This document shows positions 47,616 through 55,992 of a stretch of 55,992 nt of DNA, one piece after another. The stretch spans positions 1 to 55,992 of the forward strand of contig JAUZFR010000119.1 in assembly GCA_030840335.1 (NCBI GenBank), written 5' to 3'. The notes beneath the pieces are model-generated. The model worked only from the letters and a program-made list of their open reading frames with translations. It had not been told where the DNA came from and made no database searches. This DNA is from Actinomycetota bacterium (GTDB lineage: Bacteria > Actinomycetota > Actinomycetes > Actinomycetales > Microbacteriaceae). A program made the position numbers and the translations under genes. The first letter of the stretch is position 1; each line of letters starts with the position of its first letter.

Positions 47616-49156
47616 GCCCAGCCCGCCTCAATCAGCGCGGCCCTGGCTTCGTCCCTGGCAGAGTATGGAGTTCGCACGCCCCTGATGTCTCGATAGTCCT
47701 GGTGGCCGGGGCCGGCCCAGAGAATCGAGTCGCCTTCACGCGCGAGTGCTACTGCTTCGCGAATGGCGAGCTCTGGCGGACTTACCTCGAGAATCTGTGG
47801 CTGGTGCTCGGCGAGGGCGGCCCCCTCAAGGAGCGTGGCGCGAATTGCGGCCGGGTCTTCGAAGCGCGGGTGATGATCCGTAATCACGAGAATGTCTGAT
47901 CCATCGGCCGCGACACGCCCCATCTCGAGCCTCTTGGATGCGTCGCGGTCGCCATCCGCACCGAACACCATGATCGTGCGACCCGCAGTGAATTTTCGGA
48001 CTGCAGCCAGGGTGTTAAGGAATGCGTCGGCGCTGTGCCCGAAGTCCACGTACACCGATGGACCGCGATCACCGGATATCCGCTCGGTGCGGCCGGGCAG
48101 ATACGCGACGATTCCGCCGTCCACGTCGAGGGCATGGCCGATCGCCTCCAGCTCGAATCCTGCTTCAACAAGCATGACGATCGCGAGAGCCGCGTTTGCC
48201 GCCATGTGCCACCCGATCACCGGGACTCGCGTCGTGAGGGAACGGTTCTCGGGGCCGGTGAGCTTGAACTCCGTGTAGGCGGCCTGCTCCTCGACGATGT
48301 CGACGGTCCATTCCGCGGGGACGCCGGGTGTGGCCGAAATCGTGGTCACCGGGATTCGGGACTCCTCGACGACGCGCTGCCCCCAGCTCGTGTCCAGTGA
48401 AACTACGCCGCGCTTCGCGCGATCGGGGTCGAAAAGAGCAAGCTTCGCCTGGAAGTACTCCTCCATGTCCACATAGTCGTCGAGGTGATCGTGGCTCAGG
48501 TTGGTGAACGACACGACATCGAACATGATTCCGTCGACGCGATTTCGCGTGAGCGCCTGCGCACTCACCTCAACAGCGACCGCTCGCACGTTGTTTTCGC
48601 GCATTCGTGCGAGCAGCGCATGCATCTCGCTCGCCTCCGGGGTCGTCAGCCGCGAAACGACGGTGAGGTCTCCGATGTGGCGCTCCGACGTGGAGCTGAG
48701 TCCGGTAACCAGTCCGAGCTGCTTGAGAATGCCCTCGAGCAGGTACGAAGTCGACGTCTTTCCGTTGGTGCCCGTCGTGCCGAACAGGAGGGGCGGATGA
48801 TCAGCAGATCGATACACCCACGCGGAAATGTCACCGAGCGCCTCGCGTGGAGAGGAAACGAGGATGATCGGCAGGCCGGCATCCTTCGCGAGCTCTGCCC
48901 CTTCCGGGTCAGTGAGGAGCGCAACGGCACCGCCATCGCGCGCCTGGACGGCATACCGTGCGCCGTGGCTGTGAGCACCCTTGATTCCGACGTAGAGATC
49001 GCCGGGGTGCAGGTCCTCGGTGCTCAGGGTGACGCCGGAGATCTCGACACCGTCGAGCGATCCGACCGATTCGAGGCCGAATTCTTCAACGAGACCAGCA
49101 AGAGACCTGGCCGAGGGATGCTCCGGGCGAAGGACCGGGGGGATCCGAGCGGTCAC
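47612..49156 (-). CDS. murE: UDP-MurNAc-dipeptide--diamino acid ligase
   Basis: A 514-residue Mur ligase that adds the third, diamino, residue of the stem. The ATP loop is GTTGTNGKTSTSY (residues about 126-138). The region that selects the diamino acid reads TDHHPRFEDP at residues 426-435, where meso-DAP enzymes have DNPR and lysine enzymes a different tetrad. This fits a group B wall with a diamino acid other than meso-DAP (ornithine, diaminobutyrate or lysine). The GTG at 49156 is chosen for its GAGGA site; an ATG at 49192 is an alternative. Confidence 0.94.
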   Translation of the reverse strand: MTARIPPVLRPEHPSARSLAGLVEEFGLESVGSLDGVEISGVTLSTEDLHPGDLYVGIKGAHSHGARYAVQARDGGAVALLTDPEGAELAKDAGLPIILVSSPREALGDISAWVYRSADHPPLLFGTTGTNGKTSTSYLLEGILKQLGLVTGLSSTSERHIGDLTVVSRLTTPEASEMHALLARMRENNVRAVAVEVSAQALTRNRVDGIMFDVVSFTNLSHDHLDDYVDMEEYFQAKLALFDPDRAKRGVVSLDTSWGQRVVEESRIPVTTISATPGVPAEWTVDIVEEQAAYTEFKLTGPENRSLTTRVPVIGWHMAANAALAIVMLVEAGFELEAIGHALDVDGGIVAYLPGRTERISGDRGPSVYVDFGHSADAFLNTLAAVRKFTAGRTIMVFGADGDRDASKRLEMGRVAADGSDILVITDHHPRFEDPAAIRATLLEGAALAEHQPQILEVSPPELAIREAVALAREGDSILWAGPGHQDYRDIRGVRTPYSARDEARAALIEAGWA

Positions 49157-49185
49157 GCAATCCTCTTTCTGGAAGAGCAGCCGGT

Positions 49186-50934
49186 TCACCACATCGTCTG
49201 GACGAACGGTGCTCGTTTTGTTGATGGTTCGACCCGGTACCTCGTGAGCACCTCGGTCATGACTTTCTTGAACGCGGGCGCTGCAAACGCCGACGAACCC
49301 ATCGTACTTGGCCCGAAGGTCACGACGACAACGTACTGCGGGTCCTCCGCCGGAGCGATGCCAGCGACTGAAATGATGTATTTGTTCGTGTATCCGGAAC
49401 CGTTCGTCGATGCGACCTGGGCCGTCCCTGTCTTCGCCGCGACGCGGTAGCCGGGAATCTTCAGCAGGTCGGAGATCGGGCCGCCGGTGACGACCGTCTC
49501 GAGCATCTTCACCGTTTCATCCGCCGCCTGCTGGCTGATCACACGCACCGGTTTCGTGGTCGGCTTGTCGGTGACCGTGCCATCCGAGTGATAGCAGCCT
49601 TCAACGAGTGTGGACGGCTCGCGCACACCATGGTTGGCGAGCGTCTCGAAGATCTGCGCGACCTGCACGGAAGTTGCGCTTACGCCCTGCCCGAATTCGA
49701 CGGTGCGGTTGGTGATCGGGTCCCAGGTGTTCGCGGGCGACAGGTATCCGGCCGACTGCTCCGCTCCGAAGTCGACGGCAGTCTTCGAGCCGACGCCAAA
49801 CTTCGCCATGTAGTCGTGACGTTCCTGCGCACCCATCTGCTCGGAGAGCACGGAGATCCCGATGTTCGACGAGTTCTCGAGCACGCCCGCGGTCGTGTAA
49901 TGGAGCGTGCCGTGCACGAACGAGTCCTTGATGTACTGGCCGGCCGGAAGGCCCTTCGTATACACCGGCGGCACCACGATCCGCGTGGTCGGGGTGATCT
50001 TTCCCGCGTCGATCAGCGACGCGGCGCTCATGGCCTTGAACGTCGATCCAGGCTCGTATGGCGTGCTGAACGCGAGCGAACCGAGGGCCGTGCGCTTTGC
50101 GCCGCTGACGTTGTTCGGGTCAACCGTCGGATAGTCGGCAACCGCGAGGAGATGACCGTCTTTGACCCGCTCTACGACGGCGGTCGCCCAGGGGGCTCCG
50201 ATCTTCTTCGCCTGCGCGATGATCGCCTGCTGAACGTCGTACTGCAGGTCGTGATCGATGGTCAGCTTGACCGTGCCACCATTCTTCGGATCGGTCTGCT
50301 TGACAGTACTACCGGGGATTCGCGTGCCGTCGCGACTCTTCTCGTAGGTTGATTGACCGTTCGTGCTGGCGAGACAACTGTTGTTCATCAGCTCGATCCC
50401 CGCCTGCGGACCGTCGGTTCCAATGAAACCGAGGAGGTTGCCGGCAATCGCCCCATTGGGGTAGCTCCTGGCCGGGTGCGGCTCCCAGGCCACACCGCTG
50501 ATCTTCAGTTTCTGCACGGCGTCGAACACATCCAGCGTGACGCTCTTGACGAGGTAGGCGAAGTCAGATTTGGGATTCTGGTTGATCGCGGCGACGAGAT
50601 CCGTGGTGCTCGAGCCAGTCACCGCACTGATTTTCGTGAGTGCAGACGTGAGTAGTGCCGGCGTCTTGTACACGCTCAGCATCACTTTCGGCGATGCGGT
50701 GATGTCGAAGCGGTCGACGCTGTCGGCGAGGACGGCGCCATTGGTATCGACAATCGCGCCGCGCGTGCCGTAGGTCGTTACGGTCGACGAGCGATTCTCG
50801 ATCGCGAGCTTTGTCAGAGCGGCGGATTGGACCACCTGCAGGTCGACAAGACGACCGGTGAAGACGCCGACGACTCCGAAGATCGTGATCATGGTCAGCG
50901 TGAGACGCCTGGCCGTGCTCCTCGACTTCTTCAT
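49186..50934 (-). CDS. ftsI: FtsI septal transpeptidase (class B PBP)
   Basis: A 582-residue penicillin-binding protein that cross-links septal wall with FtsW. After one N-terminal helix (about 10-32) come a dimerisation domain (RGAIVDTNGAVLADS) and a transpeptidase domain with the active Ser in EPGSTFKAM (STFK), SSN in LENSSNIGI and KTG in AAKTGTAQV. It follows the FtsL gene by 8 bp. Confidence 0.96.
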   Translation of the reverse strand: MKKSRSTARRLTLTMITIFGVVGVFTGRLVDLQVVQSAALTKLAIENRSSTVTTYGTRGAIVDTNGAVLADSVDRFDITASPKVMLSVYKTPALLTSALTKISAVTGSSTTDLVAAINQNPKSDFAYLVKSVTLDVFDAVQKLKISGVAWEPHPARSYPNGAIAGNLLGFIGTDGPQAGIELMNNSCLASTNGQSTYEKSRDGTRIPGSTVKQTDPKNGGTVKLTIDHDLQYDVQQAIIAQAKKIGAPWATAVVERVKDGHLLAVADYPTVDPNNVSGAKRTALGSLAFSTPYEPGSTFKAMSAASLIDAGKITPTTRIVVPPVYTKGLPAGQYIKDSFVHGTLHYTTAGVLENSSNIGISVLSEQMGAQERHDYMAKFGVGSKTAVDFGAEQSAGYLSPANTWDPITNRTVEFGQGVSATSVQVAQIFETLANHGVREPSTLVEGCYHSDGTVTDKPTTKPVRVISQQAADETVKMLETVVTGGPISDLLKIPGYRVAAKTGTAQVASTNGSGYTNKYIISVAGIAPAEDPQYVVVVTFGPSTMGSSAFAAPAFKKVMTEVLTRYRVEPSTKRAPFVQTMW

Positions 50935-50942
50935 GTGTTCGC

Positions 50943-51581
50943 CTAGTGGGTTGTCGGTGACGGCAGATCGCCGGAACCGGCTACCACCGTTTCGGACGAG
51001 CCGACGTTCGTCGGAGTGCCTGCGCTCGATTCTGTGGCCCCGTTGGATGAATTGCCCGCATTCGCATCGCCGTGTCCCGACGTTGAGGTCTTGACGAGCG
51101 GAACGTCGGTGAGGAGTGAGTTGGGTACCGAGCCAGTCGCACCATTGGCGCTGCGACCGGAGCTCGACGAACCGTGCGCGGCAACGGCGGCGGCACCAAG
51201 CACCTTTCCGTCGGACGCCCGAAGGAACGCGGGTGACGAATCACTGACCATGCCCAGCTCGCGGGCATTCGCAGCAAGGTTCTGCGTTGAGCCGACCGTT
51301 TGCAGCTTCTCGTTAAGCGCGGATGCCACGCGTGCGAGGTCGCGCTGTTCGCCTTGCAGGGACCCGATGCGGTATGCACCGCCGGAAAGCGCGATGCTCA
51401 GCAGCAGCTGGGCCATGAAGATGCCGAAGATGACGGCGGTGACAATGATCGCGTAGCCGATCTTCGGACGCGCGAGGCGACGAGTGCGAGTGGAAACGAG
51501 GTGTACTCGGCGCGGGTGTTGTTCTTCTGCGCGCTCACGCGGTCGGCTGACCGGGAGTGCCACTGCGAGGTTCGAGCTCAT
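50943..51581 (-). CDS. ftsL: FtsL-like divisome protein
   Basis: A 212-residue bitopic protein at the position that FtsL occupies between rsmH and ftsI. It has a basic cytoplasmic tail, one helix (about 44-66) and a short coiled coil ([20 protein letters not shown]). The remaining ~90 residues are a low-complexity Ser/Gly/Ala/Thr-rich tail, long for this family. Assignment rests on position and layout rather than sequence similarity. The ATG overlaps the rsmH stop (ATGA). Confidence 0.8.
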   Translation of the reverse strand: MSSNLAVALPVSRPRERAEEQHPRRVHLVSTRTRRLARPKIGYAIIVTAVIFGIFMAQLLLSIALSGGAYRIGSLQGEQRDLARVASALNEKLQTVGSTQNLAANARELGMVSDSSPAFLRASDGKVLGAAAVAAHGSSSSGRSANGATGSVPNSLLTDVPLVKTSTSGHGDANAGNSSNGATESSAGTPTNVGSSETVVAGSGDLPSPTTH

Positions 51582-52531
51582 GCTGCTTTCCTGACTCTTT
51601 CGATGGCGCGCAGGCGCACCGGGGTTGCACGCGGGTTTGTCGCCTTCTCGGCGTCGCTGGCGAGCTCGGCCCCTCGGACGAGGAGCTTCAGTTCCGGGCG
51701 GTGCTCAGGAAGCTCGACGGGAAGCCCCGCCGGCGCCGTCGAGGCTGACCCCGCCGCAAAGGCACGCTTGACGATTCGGTCTTCGAGGGACTGGTAGGCC
51801 AGAACGACCATGCGTCCGCCGATCTCGAGAACCCCGATCGCCGCGGGGATCGCTCGTGAGAGAACGGCGAGTTCCTGGTTGACCTCGATGCGCAGCGCCT
51901 GGAACACCCTCTTGGCGGGATGACCCGTCCGCTGAAGTGCTGCAGGAGTGGCCGCGATGATCAGGTCGACCAGTTGAGCAGACCGCACCAGCGGTGTCGC
52001 GTCGCGAGTGTCCACGATGCGGCGGGCGTAGCGAGGTGCCAGTTTCTCCTCGCCGAATTCGTAGAAAATTCTGCGCAACTCGGACTCGCTGTACTCGGCG
52101 AGGATGCGCTCCGCGGTCAGTGGCGACGTCGAATCCATCCGCATGTCGAGCGGGGCATCCTTCGAGTATGAAAAGCCGCGGTCGACGCGGTCGAGCTGCA
52201 GCGAGGACACGCCGAGGTCGAACAGGATGCCCGACGCCTCCGCCAGGTGCAGAGAAGCAAGTGCCTCGGGAATTTCGTCGTACACGGCGTGTACGAGGTG
52301 CACGCGTGCACCGAATGGCGCGAGCCGCTCCCCCGCCAGCCGAAGTGCCTCCGGGTCGCGATCGATGCCGACCAGTACAAGCTCGGGGAACCGTTCGAGG
52401 AACGCCTCCGCGTGACCCCCGAGGCCGAGCGTGGCGTCGACGAGAATCGCGCCGGGCGTGCCGATCGCGGGGGCGAGAAGTTCCACCGTGCGTTCGAGGA
52501 GTACGGGAGTATGCAGAGAGGAGGTGGCCAT
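51578..52531 (-). CDS. rsmH: 16S rRNA (cytosine1402-N4)-methyltransferase
   Basis: A 317-residue SAM-dependent methyltransferase (MraW). It has [13 protein letters not shown] at the N-terminus, the SAM motif [37 protein letters not shown] and [16 protein letters not shown]. The ATG at 52531 gives the family start; an upstream ATG at 52567 is possible. It is separated from mraZ by 105 bp. Confidence 0.95.
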   Translation of the reverse strand: MATSSLHTPVLLERTVELLAPAIGTPGAILVDATLGLGGHAEAFLERFPELVLVGIDRDPEALRLAGERLAPFGARVHLVHAVYDEIPEALASLHLAEASGILFDLGVSSLQLDRVDRGFSYSKDAPLDMRMDSTSPLTAERILAEYSESELRRIFYEFGEEKLAPRYARRIVDTRDATPLVRSAQLVDLIIAATPAALQRTGHPAKRVFQALRIEVNQELAVLSRAIPAAIGVLEIGGRMVVLAYQSLEDRIVKRAFAAGSASTAPAGLPVELPEHRPELKLLVRGAELASDAEKATNPRATPVRLRAIERVRKAA

Positions 52532-52636
52532 ATGCTGCCGGGCGAACCCCCAGGCACTGATCCCCATCCATTCGATGACCTGACGTCGGGGAAGTGATGT
52601 CAGGGCGATGAACGGCTGGGGGTCGGCGTCTGGGCG

Positions 52637-53068
52637 CTAGAAGAGCCCCGGGATCACCTCCTCCGTGGTGTTGGAGTATTCGGATTCGGTTGCGTCGTAG
52701 TACGAGTTCCAGGCCTCGGTGTCCCAGATCTCCGCGCGGGTACCCGCACCGATAACCGTGAGGTCGCGACCGAGACCCGCGTAGTCGCGAAGTGCCGACG
52801 GGATTGTGACCCGTCGCTGTTTGTCGGGCTGCTCCTGGTTTGCGCCGGAGAGAAAGAGCCGAAGGTAGTCCCGAGCCTGCTTGCTGGTGACGGGTGCCTG
52901 GCGGATCTTCTCGTGCAGGCTCTCGAATTCACGAGTGCTGAACACGTAAAGGCAGTGCTCCTGCCCGCGAGTGATGACGACCCCGGATGACAGCTCGTCC
53001 CAGAACTTCGCCGGAAGGATGAGGCGCCCCTTTTCGTCGAGCTTCGGCGCGTAGGTGCCAAGAAACAT
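52637..53068 (-). CDS. mraZ: MraZ transcriptional regulator
   Basis: A 143-residue protein with two AbrB-like swapped-hairpin domains ([12 protein letters not shown] and [18 protein letters not shown]). MraZ forms a ring that binds direct repeats in its own promoter and represses the division cluster. The ATG at 53068 has GAGGGGAG upstream. The C-terminal acidic tail ([14 protein letters not shown]) is typical. Confidence 0.96.
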   Translation of the reverse strand: MFLGTYAPKLDEKGRLILPAKFWDELSSGVVITRGQEHCLYVFSTREFESLHEKIRQAPVTSKQARDYLRLFLSGANQEQPDKQRRVTIPSALRDYAGLGRDLTVIGAGTRAEIWDTEAWNSYYDATESEYSNTTEEVIPGLF

Positions 53069-53110
53069 CGGCGCGCTCCCCTCAACGATCCGGCCAGAAT
53101 TTCAGGTTGC

Positions 53111-53136
53111 CTCCACTTTACTCCACTTCACTCCAC
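53111..53136 (-). promoter_or_regulatory. MraZ box: three direct GTGGAG repeats
   Basis: On the leftward strand GTGGAG occurs three times with a 10-bp period (GTGGAGTGAA, GTGGAGTAAA, GTGGAG), 43 to 68 bp before the mraZ start. Evenly spaced direct repeats with a GTGG core are the known form of MraZ operators, so autoregulation of the cluster is expected. Confidence 0.8.
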
Positions 53137-53207
53137 AAACCTACGATCTACCACTCAAATGTTGCCGAAATTGGCAAATGACCCCCGTAATGGCGGCAAA
53201 TTCGCGC

Positions 53208-53223
53208 GTGGAGGACAGTGGAG
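53208..53223 (+). promoter_or_regulatory. second, opposite-facing pair of GTGGAG repeats
   Basis: GTGGAG is found at 53208-53213 and 53218-53223 on the plus strand, again 10 bp apart, about 75-95 bp from the main MraZ box and facing the other way. It could be a second MraZ site or a remnant of one. Confidence 0.5.
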
Positions 53224-53276
53224 GAGAATTGACGAAATATGGCTGAAAACAACCCGTCGGTGGGCTTAACGCAAAA

Positions 53277-53302
53277 ATGACCAGCCCCTGCGGGCTGGTC
53301 AT
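53277..53302 (-). terminator. rho-independent terminator after the DUF3040 gene
   Basis: A perfect 11-bp stem (ATGACCAGCCC / GGGCTGGTCAT) with a 4-base loop is followed on the leftward strand by a T-run (TTTTT within the stem edge and beyond). It lies about 45 bp after the DUF3040 stop and insulates the mraZ promoter from that gene. Confidence 0.85.
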
Positions 53303-53346
53303 CACATCTCGGTGGGGATTGTCCCCTGACCCGATCTAGTCGTTCA

Positions 53347-53724
53347 CTACTCTTCGTGCTCGCCCGGCCGCTTGTCCCAGCGGTCATTGAGGTTCTGCAT
53401 GAAAGTGCCGCGGCGACGTTCCTTCTCGGCATCGTCGCGAGAAAGCGGCGCAGCATCCATCCGACCCCGACGAGGAGTCACCGCGATGAGAACGCCGGCG
53501 AACATGATTGCGAAGCCAAGGACGCCAACAAGCGGCTGGCGGATGACGACACCGGTGATGAGAACCGCGAGCCCGACGATGCCGACGAGGATTCCTGCGA
53601 CGACCACCGAGTAGGTGGGCTTCACTCGCCGAGCGGAAACCGCCGCGACAAAGTCGGCGTCGTTGTGATAGAGGCTGCGCTCCATCTCCTCCAGGAGGCG
53701 CTGCTCCTGCTCAGAAAGTGGCAT
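53347..53724 (-). CDS. DUF3040 membrane protein
   Basis: A 125-residue protein of the actinobacterial DUF3040 family. The N-terminus is the family signature (MPLSEQEQRLLEEMERSLYH), followed by two transmembrane helices (about 37-57 and 62-82) and a charged tail. Function is unknown; the gene often lies next to mraZ, as here. Confidence 0.9.
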   Translation of the reverse strand: MPLSEQEQRLLEEMERSLYHNDADFVAAVSARRVKPTYSVVVAGILVGIVGLAVLITGVVIRQPLVGVLGFAIMFAGVLIAVTPRRGRMDAAPLSRDDAEKERRRGTFMQNLNDRWDKRPGEHEE

Positions 53725-53803
53725 CCTGTTCCCCTCAGGCTCGGGACTGACGCTGATAAATAGGACTTAAGTGTATCCCCGCAGCTCTGGCTAGGCTAGG
53801 AGC

Positions 53804-54925
53804 GTGGCTGTGAGTACCCGGTTAGTTGATTTGGTCCAGCTGCGTATCGACGATTTCCTCGATTCTCGTGCCCCGATAATTTCAGAAATCGCTCCAGAGC
53901 TCGCAACCTTCGTCGACTATTCGCGCGAGCTGCTCCGCGGCGGCAAGCGATTCCGCGCACTGTTCTGTTATTGGGGCTGGAACGCGGTCGGCACAGCCTC
54001 CGAGGAATTCGATCCCCTCGGTCCCCCTGACGACCCGACCGATCTCGACGCGGTCGTGCGGGTCTGCTCCGCCCTCGAAATCTTTCACGCCGCAGCCCTC
54101 GTGCACGACGACATCATTGACAACTCGGATACCCGGCGGGGCGTCGCGGCCGCTCACAAGAAGTTCGAGACGCTGCATCGCGCGAGCGGGTGGACCGGAG
54201 ACGGATCGGACTTCGGTCGATCCGGTGGTCTGCTGCTCGGGGATCTCCTTCTCGGGTGGAGCGACGAGCTGCTGGATGACGGTCTTGCGCTGCTCGAGCG
54301 CCACGAGTTCGGACTCGCCGCGCGTGCCGAATTCAACCGGATGCGTACGGAAGTCACGGTCGGCCAGTACCTCGACATCCTCGAGGAGCGGTCCTGGCGC
54401 AGTTCCCACGACGCGGAGCACCTGCGCCGCGCACACCGGGTGATCGTCTACAAGTCGGCCAAGTACAGCGTGCAGGCGCCTCTCACCATCGGAGCCTCGC
54501 TCGGCGGCGGTACGCTCGCCCAGGTTGCCGCGCTGCGCGACTTCGGGCTGCCTCTCGGTATCGCCTATCAACTCCGCGACGACACGCTTGGCGTCTTCGG
54601 CGATCCGCAGGTCACCGGTAAGCCCGCGGGAGACGATCTGCGCGAGGGCAAGCGAACAGTACTTATTGCACTCGCGCGCGCCAGCCTTCCCGCCAATGCG
54701 GTGCGCCTGCTCGACGAGCTACTCGGCGACCCTGAACTTGACGCCGAACAGATCGCGATGCTGCAGAGCACCATCCGCGACTCCGGGGCAATCGACAGGG
54801 TGGAGCGGATGATTGCGCACAACGTCGAACTCGCCCGCGCCGCGCTGGCCGAGGCACCACTCACCCGGGCTGCGCTGGATCAACTGAAGCAGCTCACCGA
54901 CACAGTGATCAACCGCACGGCATAG
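53804..54925 (+). CDS. polyprenyl (geranylgeranyl-type) diphosphate synthase
   Basis: A 373-residue trans-prenyltransferase that builds isoprenoid chains for menaquinone, carotenoids or lipid carriers. The first Asp-rich motif is LVHDDIIDNSDTRRG and the second is YQLRDDTLGVFGD; GGKRFRAL near residue 45 is the first conserved region. It begins at a GTG and is divergent from the DUF3040 gene. Its product length cannot be judged from sequence alone. Its position resembles idsA2 of mycobacteria, next to an Rv2175c homologue. Confidence 0.92.
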   Translation: MAVSTRLVDLVQLRIDDFLDSRAPIISEIAPELATFVDYSRELLRGGKRFRALFCYWGWNAVGTASEEFDPLGPPDDPTDLDAVVRVCSALEIFHAAALVHDDIIDNSDTRRGVAAAHKKFETLHRASGWTGDGSDFGRSGGLLLGDLLLGWSDELLDDGLALLERHEFGLAARAEFNRMRTEVTVGQYLDILEERSWRSSHDAEHLRRAHRVIVYKSAKYSVQAPLTIGASLGGGTLAQVAALRDFGLPLGIAYQLRDDTLGVFGDPQVTGKPAGDDLREGKRTVLIALARASLPANAVRLLDELLGDPELDAEQIAMLQSTIRDSGAIDRVERMIAHNVELARAALAEAPLTRAALDQLKQLTDTVINRTA

Positions 54926-54949
54926 CTGGGCAAGTTGCGTGAGCTGTGC

Positions 54950-55291
54950 TCAGAAACCCAGAGCCTGCGCCACGCGACGCACCTCTGCCTTGCGGCCGCC
55001 ACGCAGGGCGGCGATCGGGCTGAGGCCCAGACTGTCCTCCGGGCTCAGCAGCCAGGCCATCGCCTCTTCGTCGCTAAACCCGCTGTCCGCCAGCACCACG
55101 AGGGTGCCCCTGAGCTCGCTCATCGGCTCGCCGTCGACGATGAAGTCGGCGGGAACCCGCCAAACGCCGTCCACTCGAGAAGCGAGCAGAGCCCGGTCTT
55201 CGATGAGACGGCGCACCTGGCTGACCTTGAGACCGAGCAATTCGGTCAGGTCTGGAATTGTGAGCCATTGCACGTCGGGGAAGTCGGACAC
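54950..55291 (-). CDS. Rv2175c-family DNA-binding protein
   Basis: A 113-residue protein like the mycobacterial regulator Rv2175c. It has an N-terminal HTH (WLTIPDLTELLGLKVSQVRR) and a C-terminal Rv2175c domain (SPIAALRGGRKAEVRRVAQALGF). In mycobacteria this protein is phosphorylated by the kinase PknL, encoded next door; any such kinase gene would be beyond the right edge here. It converges on the polyprenyl synthase gene. Confidence 0.9.
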   Translation of the reverse strand: MSDFPDVQWLTIPDLTELLGLKVSQVRRLIEDRALLASRVDGVWRVPADFIVDGEPMSELRGTLVVLADSGFSDEEAMAWLLSPEDSLGLSPIAALRGGRKAEVRRVAQALGF

Positions 55292-55380
55292 GCGTTAATC
55301 CTTCCATGTCCCGCCTGACAATCCGCGCATTGGCGCAGATGTTTCCGGCATGTTAACTGGAATCACACCAGCAACGGTGA

Positions 55381-55416
55381 TTGACAGGGGTAAGATTCTG
55401 TGTCAATTTTGTGTCA
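55381..55416 (+). promoter_or_regulatory. promoter region with TGTGTCA repeats before the LysM gene
   Basis: A consensus -35 TTGACA lies at 55381-55386, followed by two direct TGTGTCA repeats at 55399-55405 and 55410-55416, 11 bp apart. The AT content is much higher than the surroundings. The fit of a -10 element at the expected distance is imperfect (CAATTT), so the exact promoter is uncertain. Confidence 0.45.
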
Positions 55417-55484
55417 GGCAATTACGGGGGTACTGCTGACGCGGCGACCCTGTGAATTCGAGCCGATAGCAGGATGGAAAGCTC

Positions 55485-55992
55485 ATGGCGACTCTTTCAG
55501 AGCGTGAACCGGTCACGGTGTTCCCTCTGGCGCCCCTTGTGCCCAGTCACTTTGGTGCCGAGCAGGATGCGGCGGGTGCCCGTCATCTCGGGCCCAGAGA
55601 CCGCAGCAAGATCGCGCGCAGCTTCTTCACGACGATGCCAATCCTTCTCGTCGGTTCGCTGGCGATTGCGACCCTCAACCTCACCGGCGCGCTCGACAAC
55701 CCCAACGTTCGCCGCCCCCAGGGTGCGAAGTCCGACACGTCGGATCTCGGCAAGACGATCAAGGAGGCGCTCGCGTCCGCCAATCGCGGAACTGACGCCG
55801 TTGCGGTTCCGGCGGCGTCCGTTGACGCGGCGTCGGTGCCGGCGACTTACCGGGTACGCGGGGGCGATACCGTCAGCGCGATCGCGGGGAAGTTCGGATT
55901 GTCGACCGCATCCGTGCTCGCGATGAACGGTTTGAGCTGGAAGACGGTGATCTTCCCCGGACAGGTGCTTCGACTCACCAAGGCGACCAAGC
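55485..55992 (+). CDS. LysM-domain protein with a membrane anchor (partial)
   Basis: The first 169 codons of a protein that runs off the right edge. A cytoplasmic tail is followed by one helix (about residues 48-66), a linker and a LysM domain (YRVRGGDTVSAIAGKFGLST, then MNGLSWKTVIFPGQVLRL) that binds peptidoglycan. The ATG at 55485 is taken. A lytic or muramidase domain may follow, as in related actinobacteria, but cannot be seen. Confidence 0.88.
   Translation, partial: MATLSEREPVTVFPLAPLVPSHFGAEQDAAGARHLGPRDRSKIARSFFTTMPILLVGSLAIATLNLTGALDNPNVRRPQGAKSDTSDLGKTIKEALASANRGTDAVAVPAASVDAASVPATYRVRGGDTVSAIAGKFGLSTASVLAMNGLSWKTVIFPGQVLRLTKATK

Noticed and set aside
1-55992. tRNA, rRNA, insertion sequences, prophage or attachment sites.
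   Set aside because: No cloverleaf, rRNA, transposase or integrase signature was recognised in any gap on either strand.

Overview
This window looks like chromosomal DNA of a high-GC actinobacterium, most likely of the family Microbacteriaceae. The grounds are GTG-rich starts, a bc1-aa3 respiratory supercomplex with a CtaF subunit and a di-haem QcrC, a division cluster with SepF and DivIVA/Wag31 but no FtsA, an Rv2175c-like regulator beside a polyprenyl synthase, and a MurE whose diamino-acid selectivity motif is not the usual DNPR. About 49 protein genes are called. No rRNA, tRNA, CRISPR array, transposase or integrase was seen.

Region 1 (1-9.6 kb) is an accessory catabolic locus. A leftward unit encodes a cupin, a TIM-barrel sugar isomerase-like protein, a Gfo/Idh/MocA oxidoreductase, a lipoprotein solute-binding protein and an NAD-dependent formate dehydrogenase. 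A second, closely similar solute-binding protein runs off the left edge. Upstream lie a MocR-type regulator and, divergent from it, a Tm-1-like (UPF0261) protein with a PEP-hydrolase-family TIM barrel. Together these suggest import and oxidative breakdown of an unidentified carbohydrate-like substrate, possibly releasing formate.

Region 2 (9.6-15.4 kb) holds small housekeeping or accessory genes: an SRPBCC-ArsR pair with two matching operator-like dyads, an isochorismatase-like hydrolase, YchJ, a Nudix hydrolase, a 2H phosphoesterase, and an FMN alpha-hydroxy-acid oxidase overlapping glycerol kinase.

Region 3 (15.4-24.7 kb) is respiratory. After trpD, the rightward operon ctaE-qcrC-qcrA-qcrB converges on the leftward ctaC-ctaD-ctaF. 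Between them lies a pair of 74-bp direct repeats with nested inverted repeats. An ErpA-type iron-sulfur carrier and an M20 peptidase follow.

Region 4 (26-35 kb) has DUF3043, pyrD, nrdR, hisD, a flavin reductase, dnaE, rluD and lspA.

Region 5 (35-53 kb) is the division and cell wall cluster, all leftward: mraZ-rsmH-ftsL-ftsI-murE-murF-mraY-murD-ftsW-murG-murC-ftsQ-ftsZ-yggS-sepF-divIVA. Many junctions are 4-nt ATGA/GTGA overlaps. A three-repeat MraZ box lies upstream, and a 31-bp imperfect palindrome lies just upstream of ftsZ. The usual pgeF/yfiH and yggT neighbours are absent. The right end carries a DUF3040 protein, a polyprenyl diphosphate synthase, the Rv2175c-like protein and a truncated LysM protein.
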